Origin: JACKAF01 sp041391485
GTDB lineage: Bacteria > Bdellovibrionota > FAC87 > UBA2466 > JACKAF01
Length of the DNA stretch: 64,000 nucleotides
Direction of reading: 5' to 3'
NCBI GenBank assembly: GCA_041391485.1
Contig: JAWKNY010000005.1
Span: 92,620-156,619, forward strand
Shown: positions 17,093-25,666 of the stretch, piece by piece
Layout: each line of letters begins with the position of its first letter
Position numbering within the stretch: position 1 is the first letter of the stretch
Notes under the pieces: generated by a model
Database searches by the model: none
Told to the model about the DNA's origin: nothing
The model's input: the letters and a program-made list of their open reading frames with translations, nothing else
Program-made: the position numbers and the translations under genes

Positions 17093-17170
17093 GGTACGCG
17101 GTTACTTTTGAGGAATCTCTAAAGCAACGCGTACTCCCAAACCAAATTTCCTCAAAAGTAACCGCGTACC
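17093..17170. repeat. Long perfect inverted repeat between convergent genes
   Basis: The left arm (17093-17115) and right arm (17148-17170) are exact reverse complements over 23 bp, with a 32-bp spacer. The arm contains GGTACGCGG and ACTTTTGAGG. It lies between the stops of the small secreted gene and motB and is followed by TTTT on the + side. It may act as a bidirectional terminator, but the arm is far longer than needed and shares ACTTTTGAGG with 42918-42927, suggesting a dispersed repeat family. Confidence 0.75.
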
Positions 17171-17179
17171 TTTTAGGGA

Positions 17180-17953
17180 TTACCAGGGGAGTTGGCTGAC
17201 ATCGGTGTGACCGGTGATGACGGCGATTTCCACGCGGCGGTTGCGTGCGCGGCCATCGGGGGTGGAGTTGTCGGCGATGGGACGTTTGTCTCCATAGCCC
17301 GCAATCGAGATCTTATCCTGAGGGTACTCGGCCGCCTCCACGAGAAACTTCACAACATTGGTGGAGCGCTCGAGCGATAGCTGCCAGTTGTTGACGCTGG
17401 CGGGCCTGCGATCGTCGGTGTGTCCCTCAATCTGAATATTCGTTCCCAACGAGCTAAGCCGTTTTCCCATCTCAAACAGAAACGAGGCGTTCTCGCGTTT
17501 GATTTTGGAACTTCCGGAGTTAAAGAGCATGCGTTCGGCAAGACGAATGCGAAAACCGTCTTTGGTGGCAAAGACTTCAATGTCATGAGGGGCCACGCTG
17601 AGACCGGTGTTTTTCTCAAAGAGTTTTTGGATATTCTTCTCAACCCGCTGCATTTCGTTTTGGCTAGTGGGCTGCATGCCCTGATCGGACGGAGAGGGCG
17701 GGACCTGGGCGCCGCGATCCGGTTCACTCTCAAAGGGTTTGAACGGGACTCCCTTTAACGGGAAGACGCCGCCGCCTGACATCATGGCCTGGCGAATACT
17801 CGCCACAGCTTCCTGGTACTTCGCTTTGTCGGTTTGAGAAAGTGCGTAAAGCACGGTGAAAAATGCAAAGAGAAGGGTAATGAAGTCCGCATAGGACACC
17901 AGCCACCGTTCCAGGTTTTCGTGCTCTTCGTGTTTTTTCTTTCTTAGACCCAC
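17180..17953 (-). CDS. motB: Flagellar stator protein MotB
   Basis: 257 residues. After a charged N-terminus there is one membrane helix in LVSYADFITLLFAFFTVLYA, containing the ion-binding Asp (D23) that carries the driving ion. The C-terminal OmpA/MotB peptidoglycan-binding domain (~130-250) includes IEGHTDDRRP and GYGDKRPIADNSTPDGRARN. It forms the stator with MotA. Start and MotA stop share one base. Ion type (H+ or Na+) cannot be told from sequence alone. Confidence 0.95.
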   Translation of the reverse strand: MGLRKKKHEEHENLERWLVSYADFITLLFAFFTVLYALSQTDKAKYQEAVASIRQAMMSGGGVFPLKGVPFKPFESEPDRGAQVPPSPSDQGMQPTSQNEMQRVEKNIQKLFEKNTGLSVAPHDIEVFATKDGFRIRLAERMLFNSGSSKIKRENASFLFEMGKRLSSLGTNIQIEGHTDDRRPASVNNWQLSLERSTNVVKFLVEAAEYPQDKISIAGYGDKRPIADNSTPDGRARNRRVEIAVITGHTDVSQLPW

Positions 17954-18753
17954 TAGGCAGCCCTCTGCTGCGCGCCTTGAGGAGCGCCTTCGGCACCCGC
18001 TCCGGCCTGCCCGCCGTGACCCGCCATCGCGCGCAAGCGTTCTTCAATGATGCGCGGGTTTAGGCCGTTCTGAATTCCCATCAGACCGGTATAGATAAGC
18101 TTTTTCTCCGCGCTTTCCATCTGGGCCCATTTCTTGAGTTTGTTCGCAATGGGAAGGAGCAAGAGGTTCGCGGCCCCTACGCCGTACACGGTTGCCACGA
18201 AGGCCACGGCAATACCGGCGCCGAGCTTACTAGAGTCGGAGAGGTTCGCCATCACGTGAATGAGTCCCAACACCGCGCCAAGAATGCCGATCGTGGGGCT
18301 AAAGCCTCCGGCCGCTTCCCACACTTTGGCGGCAGCCAGTGCTTCCTCTTCGTGGTGTTCGATTTCTTCTTCCATCATCTCGGCGAGCACCGCAGGATCA
18401 TAGCCGTCGATTACGTGCCGCAAGTGACTTTGCAAAAATGGGTTGGTGATGTTCCCCAAGGCTTTGTCCATCGCCACCAGGCCTTCTCGTCGCGCGAGCG
18501 AGGCCAGCTGCGAGAGTTCGGTGATCAGTGCACCGTAGTCGGGAAGACCTTTGAAAAACACGCGGGGTAAACCTTGAAGCGCCCGCACAAAGTCCGCAGT
18601 GGAACTGGCGAGTAGAACGGCACCTATCGTACCCCCGAACACAATCATCGCGGCGGTGGGCTGAATCAGCTGCTCGATGTGACCGCCTTCGAGGACGTTC
18701 CCGAGCAAAATAGCGCCGACGCCAATAATCGCTCCAAGCCAACTTAGAATCAT
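17953..18753 (-). CDS. motA: Flagellar stator protein MotA
   Basis: 266 residues with four membrane segments: two near the N-terminus (SWLGAIIGVGAILLGNVLEG; AAMIVFGGTIGAVLLASS) and two after a large cytoplasmic loop (GILGAVLGLIHVMANL; AFVATVYGVGAANLLLLPIA). The cytoplasmic loop has the acidic EMMEEEIEHHEEEA region. MotA5MotB2 couples ion flow to FliG. The C-terminal ~25 residues are Gly/Ala/Gln-rich and unusual. It overlaps flbD by four bases, so flbD-motA-motB form one coupled unit. Confidence 0.96.
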   Translation of the reverse strand: MILSWLGAIIGVGAILLGNVLEGGHIEQLIQPTAAMIVFGGTIGAVLLASSTADFVRALQGLPRVFFKGLPDYGALITELSQLASLARREGLVAMDKALGNITNPFLQSHLRHVIDGYDPAVLAEMMEEEIEHHEEEALAAAKVWEAAGGFSPTIGILGAVLGLIHVMANLSDSSKLGAGIAVAFVATVYGVGAANLLLLPIANKLKKWAQMESAEKKLIYTGLMGIQNGLNPRIIEERLRAMAGHGGQAGAGAEGAPQGAQQRAA

Positions 18754-18953
18754 AACTTTTCCCCTTTTGGAGTATTTAGGATTTCTCGTTTATACGCCTT
18801 GAACGCGTCCGCAACTTCGTTTGCTTTTTCACGGACGATCAACTTCAGCCCGGTCGTCAGTGTGATGACCGTGTCGGGCGTGTCCTCAACGCTTTGGATC
18901 CAATCTGCGTTCAGAAGGATCTCCGAGCCGTCGAATTTGGTTAGGCGTATCAC
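18750..18953 (-). CDS. flbD: FlbD-family flagellar protein
   Basis: 67 residues: MIRLTKFDGSEILLNADWIQ, then SVEDTPDTVITLTTGLKLIV, then REKANEVADAF. This is the small FlbD/SwrD family (not the Caulobacter transcription factor of the same name). In other bacteria it precedes motA and increases motor power. No Cys, membrane segment or signal. The four-base overlap with motA supports cotranslation. Confidence 0.88.
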   Translation of the reverse strand: MIRLTKFDGSEILLNADWIQSVEDTPDTVITLTTGLKLIVREKANEVADAFKAYKREILNTPKGEKL

Positions 18954-19114
18954 TTCCTAGCTCCTCCCCTGTCTTATCGGTCATTTTGTGCGTGAAGCTT
19001 ACCGGTTGCCTTGAGTCGGCGGGAGAAACTACAATCAAAGAAAGGTGGGTAACGCACCCAATTAGACGTCTTCGGTCGATTCAGGAAATAACTTTAGCGG
19101 AACGGAAACTTTGC

Positions 19115-19672
19115 ATGAAAATCTATACCAAAACCGGCGATGAGGGAAAAACGGGCCTCTTTGGTGGAGGCAGGGTGTCGAAAGCGGCCCCTAGAATCGC
19201 GGCCTATGGGGACGTCGATGAGCTAAACGCGGTGGTGGGGATAGCGCACGCAGAAAGCCGCCATGAACCGCTGCGCAAAGCACTCGTGGAGGTGCAGAAC
19301 ACGCTTTTTACGATTGGGGGGCAGCTGGCAACACCCGACGAGGAGAAACAAAATTTTGAGGTGGTGACCTCGGCCCACATCGATTCCCTGGAACGGCAAA
19401 TGGATGTCATCTCGGAGACCTTGCCGGAATTAAAGCACTTCATTTTGCCCGGCGGGAGCAAAGTGGCGGCGAGTCTGCACCTGGCGCGTACCGTCTGCCG
19501 ACGGGCCGAGCGCAGTGTGGTCGCGCTTGGTCAGCTACCAGGGGAGCACGTGGATCGGTGGCTTCTCATTTACATGAACCGGCTTAGTGATTTTCTCTTC
19601 GTATTGGCACGTCTCGCAAACCAGCTCGAAAAGTGCGAGGACACCATCTGGATCGCCAACAAGAAAAACTAG
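19115..19672 (+). CDS. Corrinoid adenosyltransferase, PduO type
   Basis: 185 residues from ATG 19115, matching the usual size; the frame is open upstream to 18986 but those residues are not family-like. N-terminal KIYTKTGDEGKTGLFGGGRV is the ATP-binding signature, followed by AYGDVDELNAVVG. ARTVCRRAERSVVALG carries the conserved Arg motif. The enzyme converts cob(I)alamin to adenosylcobalamin. No cobalamin biosynthesis genes are nearby. It is convergent with feoB and their stop codons share CTAG. Confidence 0.93.
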   Translation: MKIYTKTGDEGKTGLFGGGRVSKAAPRIAAYGDVDELNAVVGIAHAESRHEPLRKALVEVQNTLFTIGGQLATPDEEKQNFEVVTSAHIDSLERQMDVISETLPELKHFILPGGSKVAASLHLARTVCRRAERSVVALGQLPGEHVDRWLLIYMNRLSDFLFVLARLANQLEKCEDTIWIANKKN

Positions 19673-21537
19673 GCCATCAGCGCCGTTCCGACCTGGTAAG
19701 TCAGCATCGCAAAGACATAAGCCATCACGAGTAAGGTCAGAAAGTTTGCGGTGGTCCACAGCCAGGAATTGGTTTCTCGCTTGGTGACGGCGAAGGTTGC
19801 CAGACATTGCGGCGAAAAAACGTACCAGACGAGTAGCGCGAGTGCCGTGGGAAGCGGCCAAGCCGTTTGCAACTTCTCGACCAGCGAGCGCTCCACTTCA
19901 CCCTCATCTTCACTTTCTACAGCGAATACCGTCGCGAGCGAACTTACCATGACTTCGCGGGCGGCAAATCCCGGGATAAGCCCTGTGGCGATACGCCAGT
20001 CAAAACCCAAGGGGCGCAGTACCGGTTCAATGGCCCCACCGATCTTGCCGGCGAAACTATACTGAATGGCCGGCTCGGTAGCATTCTCGGGTGCCTTGGG
20101 GAAACTCGCCAGACCCCACAAGACCATTGAAGTAATGAGGATGTATTTTCCTGCGCGCCGTAGAAAAATTTTGGTGCGCTCCCAAAGGCCGAATCCAATA
20201 TTTCTAAAACTCGGACGTTTGTAAGTGGGAAGTTCCATCATGAACGAAGGCGCGGGTCCCTTCAGGCTGGTCTTTTTAAGTATCCACGCGACAATCAGGG
20301 CGAATGCGATGCCCATCAAGTAGAGGCCCAGCAAGACCAGTCCTTGAAGGCCGAAGAAGCCGAACACCGTTGTGTTAGGAATAAACGCCGCAATCAGTAG
20401 CGCATACACGGGTAGGCGCGCCGAGCATGTCATCAAGGGAGCGATGAAGATCGTGGCGAGTCGATCCCGCCGGTTCGCGATGGTTCGTGTGGCCATGATT
20501 CCCGGAATGGCACAGGCGAACGACGAGAGGAGAGGGATGAACGCCCTCCCGTGAAGCCCGACTTTGCCCATCGAGCGATCCATCAAAAAGGCCGCTCGGG
20601 CCATGTAACCAGAGTCCTCTAACACCAGGATAAAAAGGAAGAGGATGAGAATCTGCGGGAGGAATACGAGAACCGATCCCACTCCGGCGATGATACCGTC
20701 GACAACCAGGCTTTGTACCGGACCCTCTGGCAGCACGTTTGTTGCTAGGAGTCCGAAACTCTCCACACCCCCTTCGATCAGATCCATGAAGGGTTCGGCC
20801 CAGGCGAAGACCGCTTGGAACATGATGGCCATGATGGTCAAAAGGATCACGTGGCCGAACCACGGGTGCAGGACAAGGTCATCAATTCTACGCGTCCATT
20901 CGGCGGCTCGTCCCTTGGATTTGGTCGAAAGCTTCATGATGCGATCGACTTCCGTGAAACGCGCGCGCAGTTCGTCCGGACTGGGGCGGTGCCAAAGAAT
21001 TTGCACGGGTTCGGCGGGCTTTACCCGCGCGAGGGCTTCTTCGACTTTGTCCAGAAGTGTCGCGGTCCCTTCCTTGCGGACGGCGATGGTCGGCACAACG
21101 GGGATGAGAAGTTCGCGCGCCATGACGTTCAGATCGAGTTCAATCCCGCGGTTTTCAGCGAGATCCATCATGTTGAGTGCCAGGATCACAGGTCTTCCCA
21201 GCGCCCGGATTTCCAAAACAAAATTCAAACACCGCTCCAGATTGGTGGCGTCCGCTACGGCGACGAGCACCGCGGGGGCCTCGACATCGGCGCGCTTGTT
21301 CAAAAGCACTTCGAGGGCAATCTCTTCATCGGGCGACTTCGGATCCAAGCTGTAGGTACCGGGCAGATCCAGCAACTTAAGCGTATGGCCTTTAGGGGTG
21401 ATCGCAATCCCTTCACGCCTTTCGACTGTGACGCCCGGGTAATTTGCAACCTTCTGGCGACTGCCGGTCAGCGCATTGAAGAGCGCGGTTTTACCGCAGT
21501 TGGGGTTTCCGGTCAGAGCTACCAAAGGTGCATTCAT
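19669..21537 (-). CDS. feoB: Ferrous iron transporter FeoB
   Basis: 622 residues. The N-terminal G domain has G1 GNPNCGKTALFN (~11-22), G3 LDLPGTYSL and G4 LNMMDL. The rest has the FeoB Gate and core membrane segments, including FACAIPGIMATRTI and the second gate containing GFAAREVMVSSLATVF. The protein is shorter than E. coli FeoB (~770) but in the range of many others. It moves Fe(II) across the inner membrane. Start and feoA stop overlap by four bases. Confidence 0.96.
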   Translation of the reverse strand: MNAPLVALTGNPNCGKTALFNALTGSRQKVANYPGVTVERREGIAITPKGHTLKLLDLPGTYSLDPKSPDEEIALEVLLNKRADVEAPAVLVAVADATNLERCLNFVLEIRALGRPVILALNMMDLAENRGIELDLNVMARELLIPVVPTIAVRKEGTATLLDKVEEALARVKPAEPVQILWHRPSPDELRARFTEVDRIMKLSTKSKGRAAEWTRRIDDLVLHPWFGHVILLTIMAIMFQAVFAWAEPFMDLIEGGVESFGLLATNVLPEGPVQSLVVDGIIAGVGSVLVFLPQILILFLFILVLEDSGYMARAAFLMDRSMGKVGLHGRAFIPLLSSFACAIPGIMATRTIANRRDRLATIFIAPLMTCSARLPVYALLIAAFIPNTTVFGFFGLQGLVLLGLYLMGIAFALIVAWILKKTSLKGPAPSFMMELPTYKRPSFRNIGFGLWERTKIFLRRAGKYILITSMVLWGLASFPKAPENATEPAIQYSFAGKIGGAIEPVLRPLGFDWRIATGLIPGFAAREVMVSSLATVFAVESEDEGEVERSLVEKLQTAWPLPTALALLVWYVFSPQCLATFAVTKRETNSWLWTTANFLTLLVMAYVFAMLTYQVGTALMA

Positions 21538-21812
21538 TGTTCCGCGTCCTCCAAAACTTCCACAAAGTCGGCCTCGTCTCGTCGCAAACCGACGAGAGCT
21601 CCGCGCACACTCACCGCGATCGGATCTCCACTGATGGGAGCTTCGTGCAAAATTTCTACTCGCGAACCTTCCACCAGGCCCATCTCCAGCAACCGCTCGG
21701 TCAACCCTTCTTTTTCCGGCGCATCTTCGCGCATGGGGCCGCTACCGACGGAAATGATGGTTCCCTTTTCGCCGCATTTCATGTGGCCGAGGAGTTTGGT
21801 TACTTTGTTCAT
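21534..21812 (-). CDS. feoA: Ferrous iron transport protein FeoA
   Basis: 92 residues with the SH3-like FeoA/IdeR fold: LLEMGLVEGSRVEILHEAPI, then GDPIAVSVRGALVGLRRDEA. It is a small cytosolic partner of FeoB. It overlaps both feoB and the upstream arsR-type gene by four bases each, so the three are translationally coupled. Confidence 0.93.
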   Translation of the reverse strand: MNKVTKLLGHMKCGEKGTIISVGSGPMREDAPEKEGLTERLLEMGLVEGSRVEILHEAPISGDPIAVSVRGALVGLRRDEADFVEVLEDAEQ

Positions 21813-22153
21813 TTCATTAAATCCTCTACGTGTTCCGTGCCTTCCTGCAGCAGGCGATCGATGTGTTCGTCGTCCAAAGAATAAAATGCAGTTGTCCCAC
21901 TCTTTTGTACGTGAACCAATTTGAGGTTTCTCAAAGTGCGCAGGTGATGGCTAACGGCAGGCTGACTCATCCCCAAAAGATCGGAAAGCTGGCCGACCGA
22001 CAACGCTCCGTGGGCCAGACTCCAGATGATTTTGACTCGGGATTCATCTCCCATGGCTTTGAAAGTTTCGGCGAGCAGGCCGAAAAACCGGGGCGAGCGC
22101 ATGTGCCGAGAAAGGGTCTTGGGGTCCGCCGTTTTGTGTGTCAGGGGCGTCAT
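21809..22153 (-). CDS. ArsR/SmtB-family transcriptional regulator of the feo operon
   Basis: 114 residues from ATG 22153; a TTG at 22192 is in frame but reads through the operator palindrome, and the AGGTG ribosome site supports the ATG. Winged helix-turn-helix features are clear: FKAMGDESRVKIIWSLAHGA, LSVGQLSDLLGMSQPAVSHH, LRTLRNLKLVHVQKSGTTAF, and YSLDDEHIDRLL. There is no CxC metal pair in alpha-3; the His-rich C-terminal helix (DEHIDRLLQEGTEH) could form the alpha-5-type metal site. It probably represses arsR-feoA-feoB in response to metal or redox state (inference). Confidence 0.88.
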   Translation of the reverse strand: MTPLTHKTADPKTLSRHMRSPRFFGLLAETFKAMGDESRVKIIWSLAHGALSVGQLSDLLGMSQPAVSHHLRTLRNLKLVHVQKSGTTAFYSLDDEHIDRLLQEGTEHVEDLMK

Positions 22154-22176
22154 ATATAAACACCTGCTTATATATG
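22151..22176 (-). promoter_or_regulatory. Palindromic operator overlapping the arsR start codon
   Basis: Two perfect 9-bp arms, CATATATAA (22151-22159) and TTATATATG (22168-22176), flank ACACCTGC. The left arm contains the arsR ATG on the minus strand, and the centre holds its ribosome site AGGTG. AT-rich dyads of this size are typical ArsR/SmtB operators, so self-repression of the whole feo unit is likely. Confidence 0.7.
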
Positions 22177-22250
22177 GATGGGGTCCCGGCAAGTCAACGG
22201 AATTAAGATCCAGTCCGGAGAAAGGGATTAACTTTTGTATTCCCGGCGAT

Positions 22251-23093
22251 TTAGGCCAGACGGTGATTCAGCCAGCGCCCGAGATCGGCGAAGTAGGCCT
22301 CTTTGCCGTAGTCGTTGTGGCACTCGTGGAAGCCGCCGGGGACGACGTGGAAGCTCTTATAGGGGGTGGGGATGCGTTTGAAGATCTCAAAGCTGCCTTC
22401 GAAGTTGATGATGGTGTCGTGGGTGCCGTGGACCATGAAGACCGGACACTTGAACTGGCTCACCTGATCCAGAGTGCTTGGTAGCACCCCGAGAATCTCG
22501 GTTCCCTGGCGCAAAGTGTTGGCGTGTGTGGAAAGGGGATCGTTCAAAAACGCCTCCACTACAGCGGGATCCCTGGATACCCCTGTAGGCGGTGCGGTCT
22601 TCGGCAGCGCAAAGGTTGGGAAAAATCGGCTAAGCGCTTTGCCAACCGCTATTACAAGCGGAGACATGCCACTTCCCAAAATGTAAGCGGGGGCGCTCAG
22701 CACCAGTGCACGAAACGACGCACTTCGAAGCGCCGCCAGGCGGATGGCGATGGCGCCGCCCAAGCTGTGTCCTAAGACGACAAGGGGGAGTTTGGGGTTG
22801 TCGCGGGCGAGCTGGTTGAAGGCGGTGTTGGCGTCGTCTACGTAGTCGCTGAAATGATCAACGTATTGGCGTCGGCCACCGCTTTTGCCTGCGCCTCTGA
22901 GGTCGAAGCGCAATACGTTCAGGCCTTGGCTATTTAAGAACTCGACGGTGTTGAGGTGTCGGCCGCTGTGCTCCGACAGACCGTGAATGACAAGAACCGC
23001 TCCGCGCGGAGAAGCCACGTAGTGCTTCCATGCTGCTAAACTACCAAGGTGAAGTCGCTCCATACCTCTTACAGATAGCTTGAAAAGGGGCAC
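22251..23093 (-). CDS. Alpha/beta hydrolase (monoacylglycerol-lipase-like)
   Basis: 280 residues from GTG 23093; ATG 23063 is an alternative start. The serine-hydrolase triad is visible: Ser110 in GHSLGG, Asp226 in VHGTHDTII and His256 in GGFHECHND. The oxyanion motif VIHGLSEHSGRH and RFDLRGAGKSGGRR are those of the Hydrolase_4 / lysophospholipase-monoacylglycerol lipase group. It has no signal peptide, so it is cytosolic or membrane-associated. Substrate is a guess from family. It diverges from alkA with a short shared promoter gap. Confidence 0.83.
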   Translation of the reverse strand: MPLFKLSVRGMERLHLGSLAAWKHYVASPRGAVLVIHGLSEHSGRHLNTVEFLNSQGLNVLRFDLRGAGKSGGRRQYVDHFSDYVDDANTAFNQLARDNPKLPLVVLGHSLGGAIAIRLAALRSASFRALVLSAPAYILGSGMSPLVIAVGKALSRFFPTFALPKTAPPTGVSRDPAVVEAFLNDPLSTHANTLRQGTEILGVLPSTLDQVSQFKCPVFMVHGTHDTIINFEGSFEIFKRIPTPYKSFHVVPGGFHECHNDYGKEAYFADLGRWLNHRLA

Positions 23094-23127
23094 TACTCAA
23101 GGCGTATGCCTGTGCTAGACTGCGCCG

Positions 23128-23755
23128 ATGGTGGATACGCTTACGAATTGGAAGAAAGGCGCTAAAGCCCTCAAAGCCTGCGACACGCGTCTTGCTCCTA
23201 TTATTGATCGCGTGGGACTTCCGGACATTCGATTTGAGTCGAATCATTTTAGAGCGCTTTGCGAGAGCATTTTGTCACAGCAACTTGCACCCAAGGCCGC
23301 CTCCGCCATTCTCGCGCGCTTCAAGGATCTGTCGCGTCCCTTTCCTTCGCCCGAGTACGTGCGCCGTTGTCCCGTGCCGCGGCTGCGCGAGGTAGGCATT
23401 TCCGGGCAGAAAGCGTCTTACCTTAAAGCGCTTGCGGGCCGGTGGGGAGAGTGCGTGGCGTCGAGGTTGGGCCTCTTTGGAGAACGAGGCTCTCGATACA
23501 GCACTGGTGGAGGTCCATGGTATTGGGGTTTGGACCGCTCACATGTTTTTGATCTTCGCATTGGGCCGAACGGATGTGCTTCCGGTGGGGACTATGGAGT
23601 GCGTCGGGGGAGTTGGTTTGCTCATGGGCCTTGCGGAAATTCCGCCTCCCAAAGCGCTTCCTGATTTGGTTGCTCATTGGAAAGGGCACGAATCCATTGG
23701 ATCGTGGTACCTGTGGCGAGCCTTGGACGCCAAATGGTTTGAGCAAAAAGCCTAG
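23128..23755 (+). CDS. DNA-3-methyladenine glycosylase II (AlkA-like), frame interrupted
   Basis: HhH-GPD glycosylase of base-excision repair. The N-terminal part FRALCESILSQQLAPKAASA is the glycosylase helix; the hairpin VEVHGIGVWTAHMFLIFALG lies in another frame. The frame breaks in the G-rich stretch ~23440-23470. A second pair of compensating errors (one G short in GTGGGGAC ~23588, one G too many in CGGGGG ~23608) hides the catalytic Asp: the reconstruction reads LPVGDYGVRRGVGLLMGL. With these fixed the ~208-residue protein is complete. The stop shares CTAG with the convergent rodZ stop. Confidence 0.8.
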
Positions 23756-24785
23756 GGCATTCTAGGAACGGGGGCCAGGTTGGGTTTCTCTCCGGGCTCA
23801 GGAGGAAAAGAAGCTTCTGCCGGGTATTCGAACACGGCGACGTTACCGCGCAGCTTTCGCCCGTTCACTTCTTCACTGTTGTGGGTCACTTTAACGCCGT
23901 TGTGATCCCCGACCACCACCTTGATCTTGCTGCTTGCGGCATAGCCTGCCGACTTTCCTTTGGGCAGGAAGTATTCGATCGGTGGGTTGTCGTCGATAAT
24001 GACTTTCATCCACGTACGCGCGAGTCCTTGTACGACCACCTTGTGGGCGGGAGCGTTCAGCGCAGCGGCCTCACGTGTGGAACTGTCTGGGGTCGTCGCC
24101 GCCGTCACGGCCGGCGAGGGCTCGGTGCAAACGCCGTGGATGGAGACGGTGACGCTTGTGGCGCCGGGGAGGCGATAGGCTCGTCCTCTACCTTGAGCTT
24201 GAGATCCACGAACAAATTCTTGGCACGCTGCTCGTCCAGAAGCGCTTGCTCATCCTCGGAGACGTCGTCGTTACTGACCACCATGGGAGCGGCTTCTTGC
24301 CCGTCGTTCTTGCCGACGTAAATAAGGCCTGAAATCAGCGCGACCAGAACCAAGGCGATCCCTATCCCCGCCACTTTGCCCAAGGGGAAGGATGTGCTCT
24401 CGGTAATCACCTGATTGGTGCTAGTCTTTTGAGTAGGCGGTGCCTGGATGTCTTTGCGCGGTGGTGTTTTACTCGCTACCTTCTTCGCCGCGACGACTTC
24501 TTTTTCTGGCGTCTTTTGCTTTTTTTCTTCGCCGGTTTTTTTAGCAATCGGGCCTTCTTTTTCTTCGGTGTAGCGGTTGAGACACTCTTGAGTATCCAAG
24601 CCCACATACTTTGCGTAGGCGATTACAAAACCGCGCAAAAAGGGTTCCGGTGGAAGTTTCTCCCAGCGTCCGGCTTCTAGGTGTTGCAAAGCGTGAATGT
24701 GGATCTTCGTGATGGAAGCAATTTCTTCCAAAGCGAATGCCTTTGTTTCGCGCTGCGCCTTAATGTAGGCTCCGAAAGTTTCCAT
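23752..24785 (-). CDS. rodZ: RodZ-like cell-shape protein, frame interrupted
   Basis: N-terminal helix-turn-helix domain (~1-70: METFGAYIKAQRETKAFALE, EEIASITKIHIHALQHLE), Lys/Pro-rich linker, one membrane helix (~138-157, VAGIGIALVLVALISGLIYV), then a periplasmic DUF4115-like beta domain containing LARTWMKVIIDDNPP and SSKIKVVVGDHNGVKV. The frame breaks near 24115-24125; one missing C in GAGCCCTCG joins ...FAPS to PSPAVTAATTPD. RodZ links MreB to the elongation machinery. It lies 46 bp behind a TPR lipoprotein gene. Confidence 0.83.
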
Positions 24786-24831
24786 GCTTTCTACCTTTTA
24801 GAAGGGATTCAAACGCGCGTCCAGGGGATTC

Positions 24832-25603
24832 TTATTGGAGATATTTGAGGACTTCGTTGGAACGTCGCACATAAGGGCCTCGTTTGTGTCGCTCCACCAG
24901 TTTCTCCAACTCCGCGCGCGCTACCTTCTTCCTTCCCATCTTCATGAGGACCAAACCGAGTTTATACTGAGCTTCCTGAAAGAGCGGACAATTGGTGATC
25001 GCTCGTTTGTAATTCTCTTCCGCGCGACTGTAGTTGCGCTCTTTAGCTGTACACATCGCCCAGGTTCTTATTGCCGAGGCAAAGTTGGGCATAATGTCCA
25101 AAGCCTTCTGGTGTTCCTGCTTGGCCTGCTTCAGCTGACCTTCTTTGTAAAAAGCGTACCCCAGGTTGGTGTGGGCGTTTTCGGGAGTTGAGTAGCTTTC
25201 GTCGGCCAGCGCACGACGGAAATACGCCTCGGCTTCCTTATATTTCTCTTGGCGGTTCATCAGCACGCCGAGGTTGTTGAGAACCTCAGGGTATTTGGGC
25301 TTCAAGGCCAGCGCCTTGTGAAACGCTTTTTCCGCCCGCTCGTAGCGTTTGGTCTCCATATAAATGAGGGCCAGGTGGTTGTAGGCGGACGGGTAGTCGG
25401 GGTCCATTTTTGAGGGCCTTGTGGGTCTGCTCGATGGCCTGGCTATATTCGCGCCGTTGCAGGTAGTCGACAGCCATTTGTAGGTGAATTTTGGCCTTCT
25501 GCTTGTCCACCGGCGACTTGAGCAGAGTCGCGCAGCCCGAGAGCGCGAATAGGCTTAAAACCAGTGAAACAGAGACCCAGAGAGAGAGGTATTTTCTTTT
25601 CAT
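24832..25603 (-). CDS. TPR-repeat lipoprotein (PilW/PilF-like), frame interrupted
   Basis: ATG 25603 starts a lipoprotein signal with lipobox LSGC (SLVLSLFALSGCATLL). Tetratricopeptide repeats follow: AVDYLQRREYSQAIEQTHKA, then PDYPSAYNHLALIYMETKRY, YPEVLNNLGVLMNRQEKYKE, AHTNLGYAFYKEGQLKQAKQ and EAQYKLGLVLMKMGRKKVAR. The frame breaks near 25405 in the AAAA/CCCC-rich stretch ahead of DPDYPSAYN. Repeat number and lipobox resemble PilW/PilF, the outer-membrane pilotin of type IV pili, but no pilus genes are near, so this is only structural likeness. Confidence 0.78.
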
Positions 25604-25666
25604 GACCCCAAAAGTATATCCCAGGCGTATCTGACCCGCAATGCAGGCAGGGAGCGGCGGGTTTGG

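Noticed and set aside
20645..21924. Long + strand open frames (236 and 369 codons) across feoB, feoA and arsR
   Set aside because: They are antisense to three well-conserved, overlapping genes, have no ribosome site, and their Arg/Ser-rich composition is typical of reverse-strand reading of GC-rich coding DNA.
22154..22192. Extended N-terminus of the ArsR-type regulator from TTG 22192
   Set aside because: It reads through the operator dyad and lacks a ribosome site; ATG 22153 has AGGTG and family-like length.
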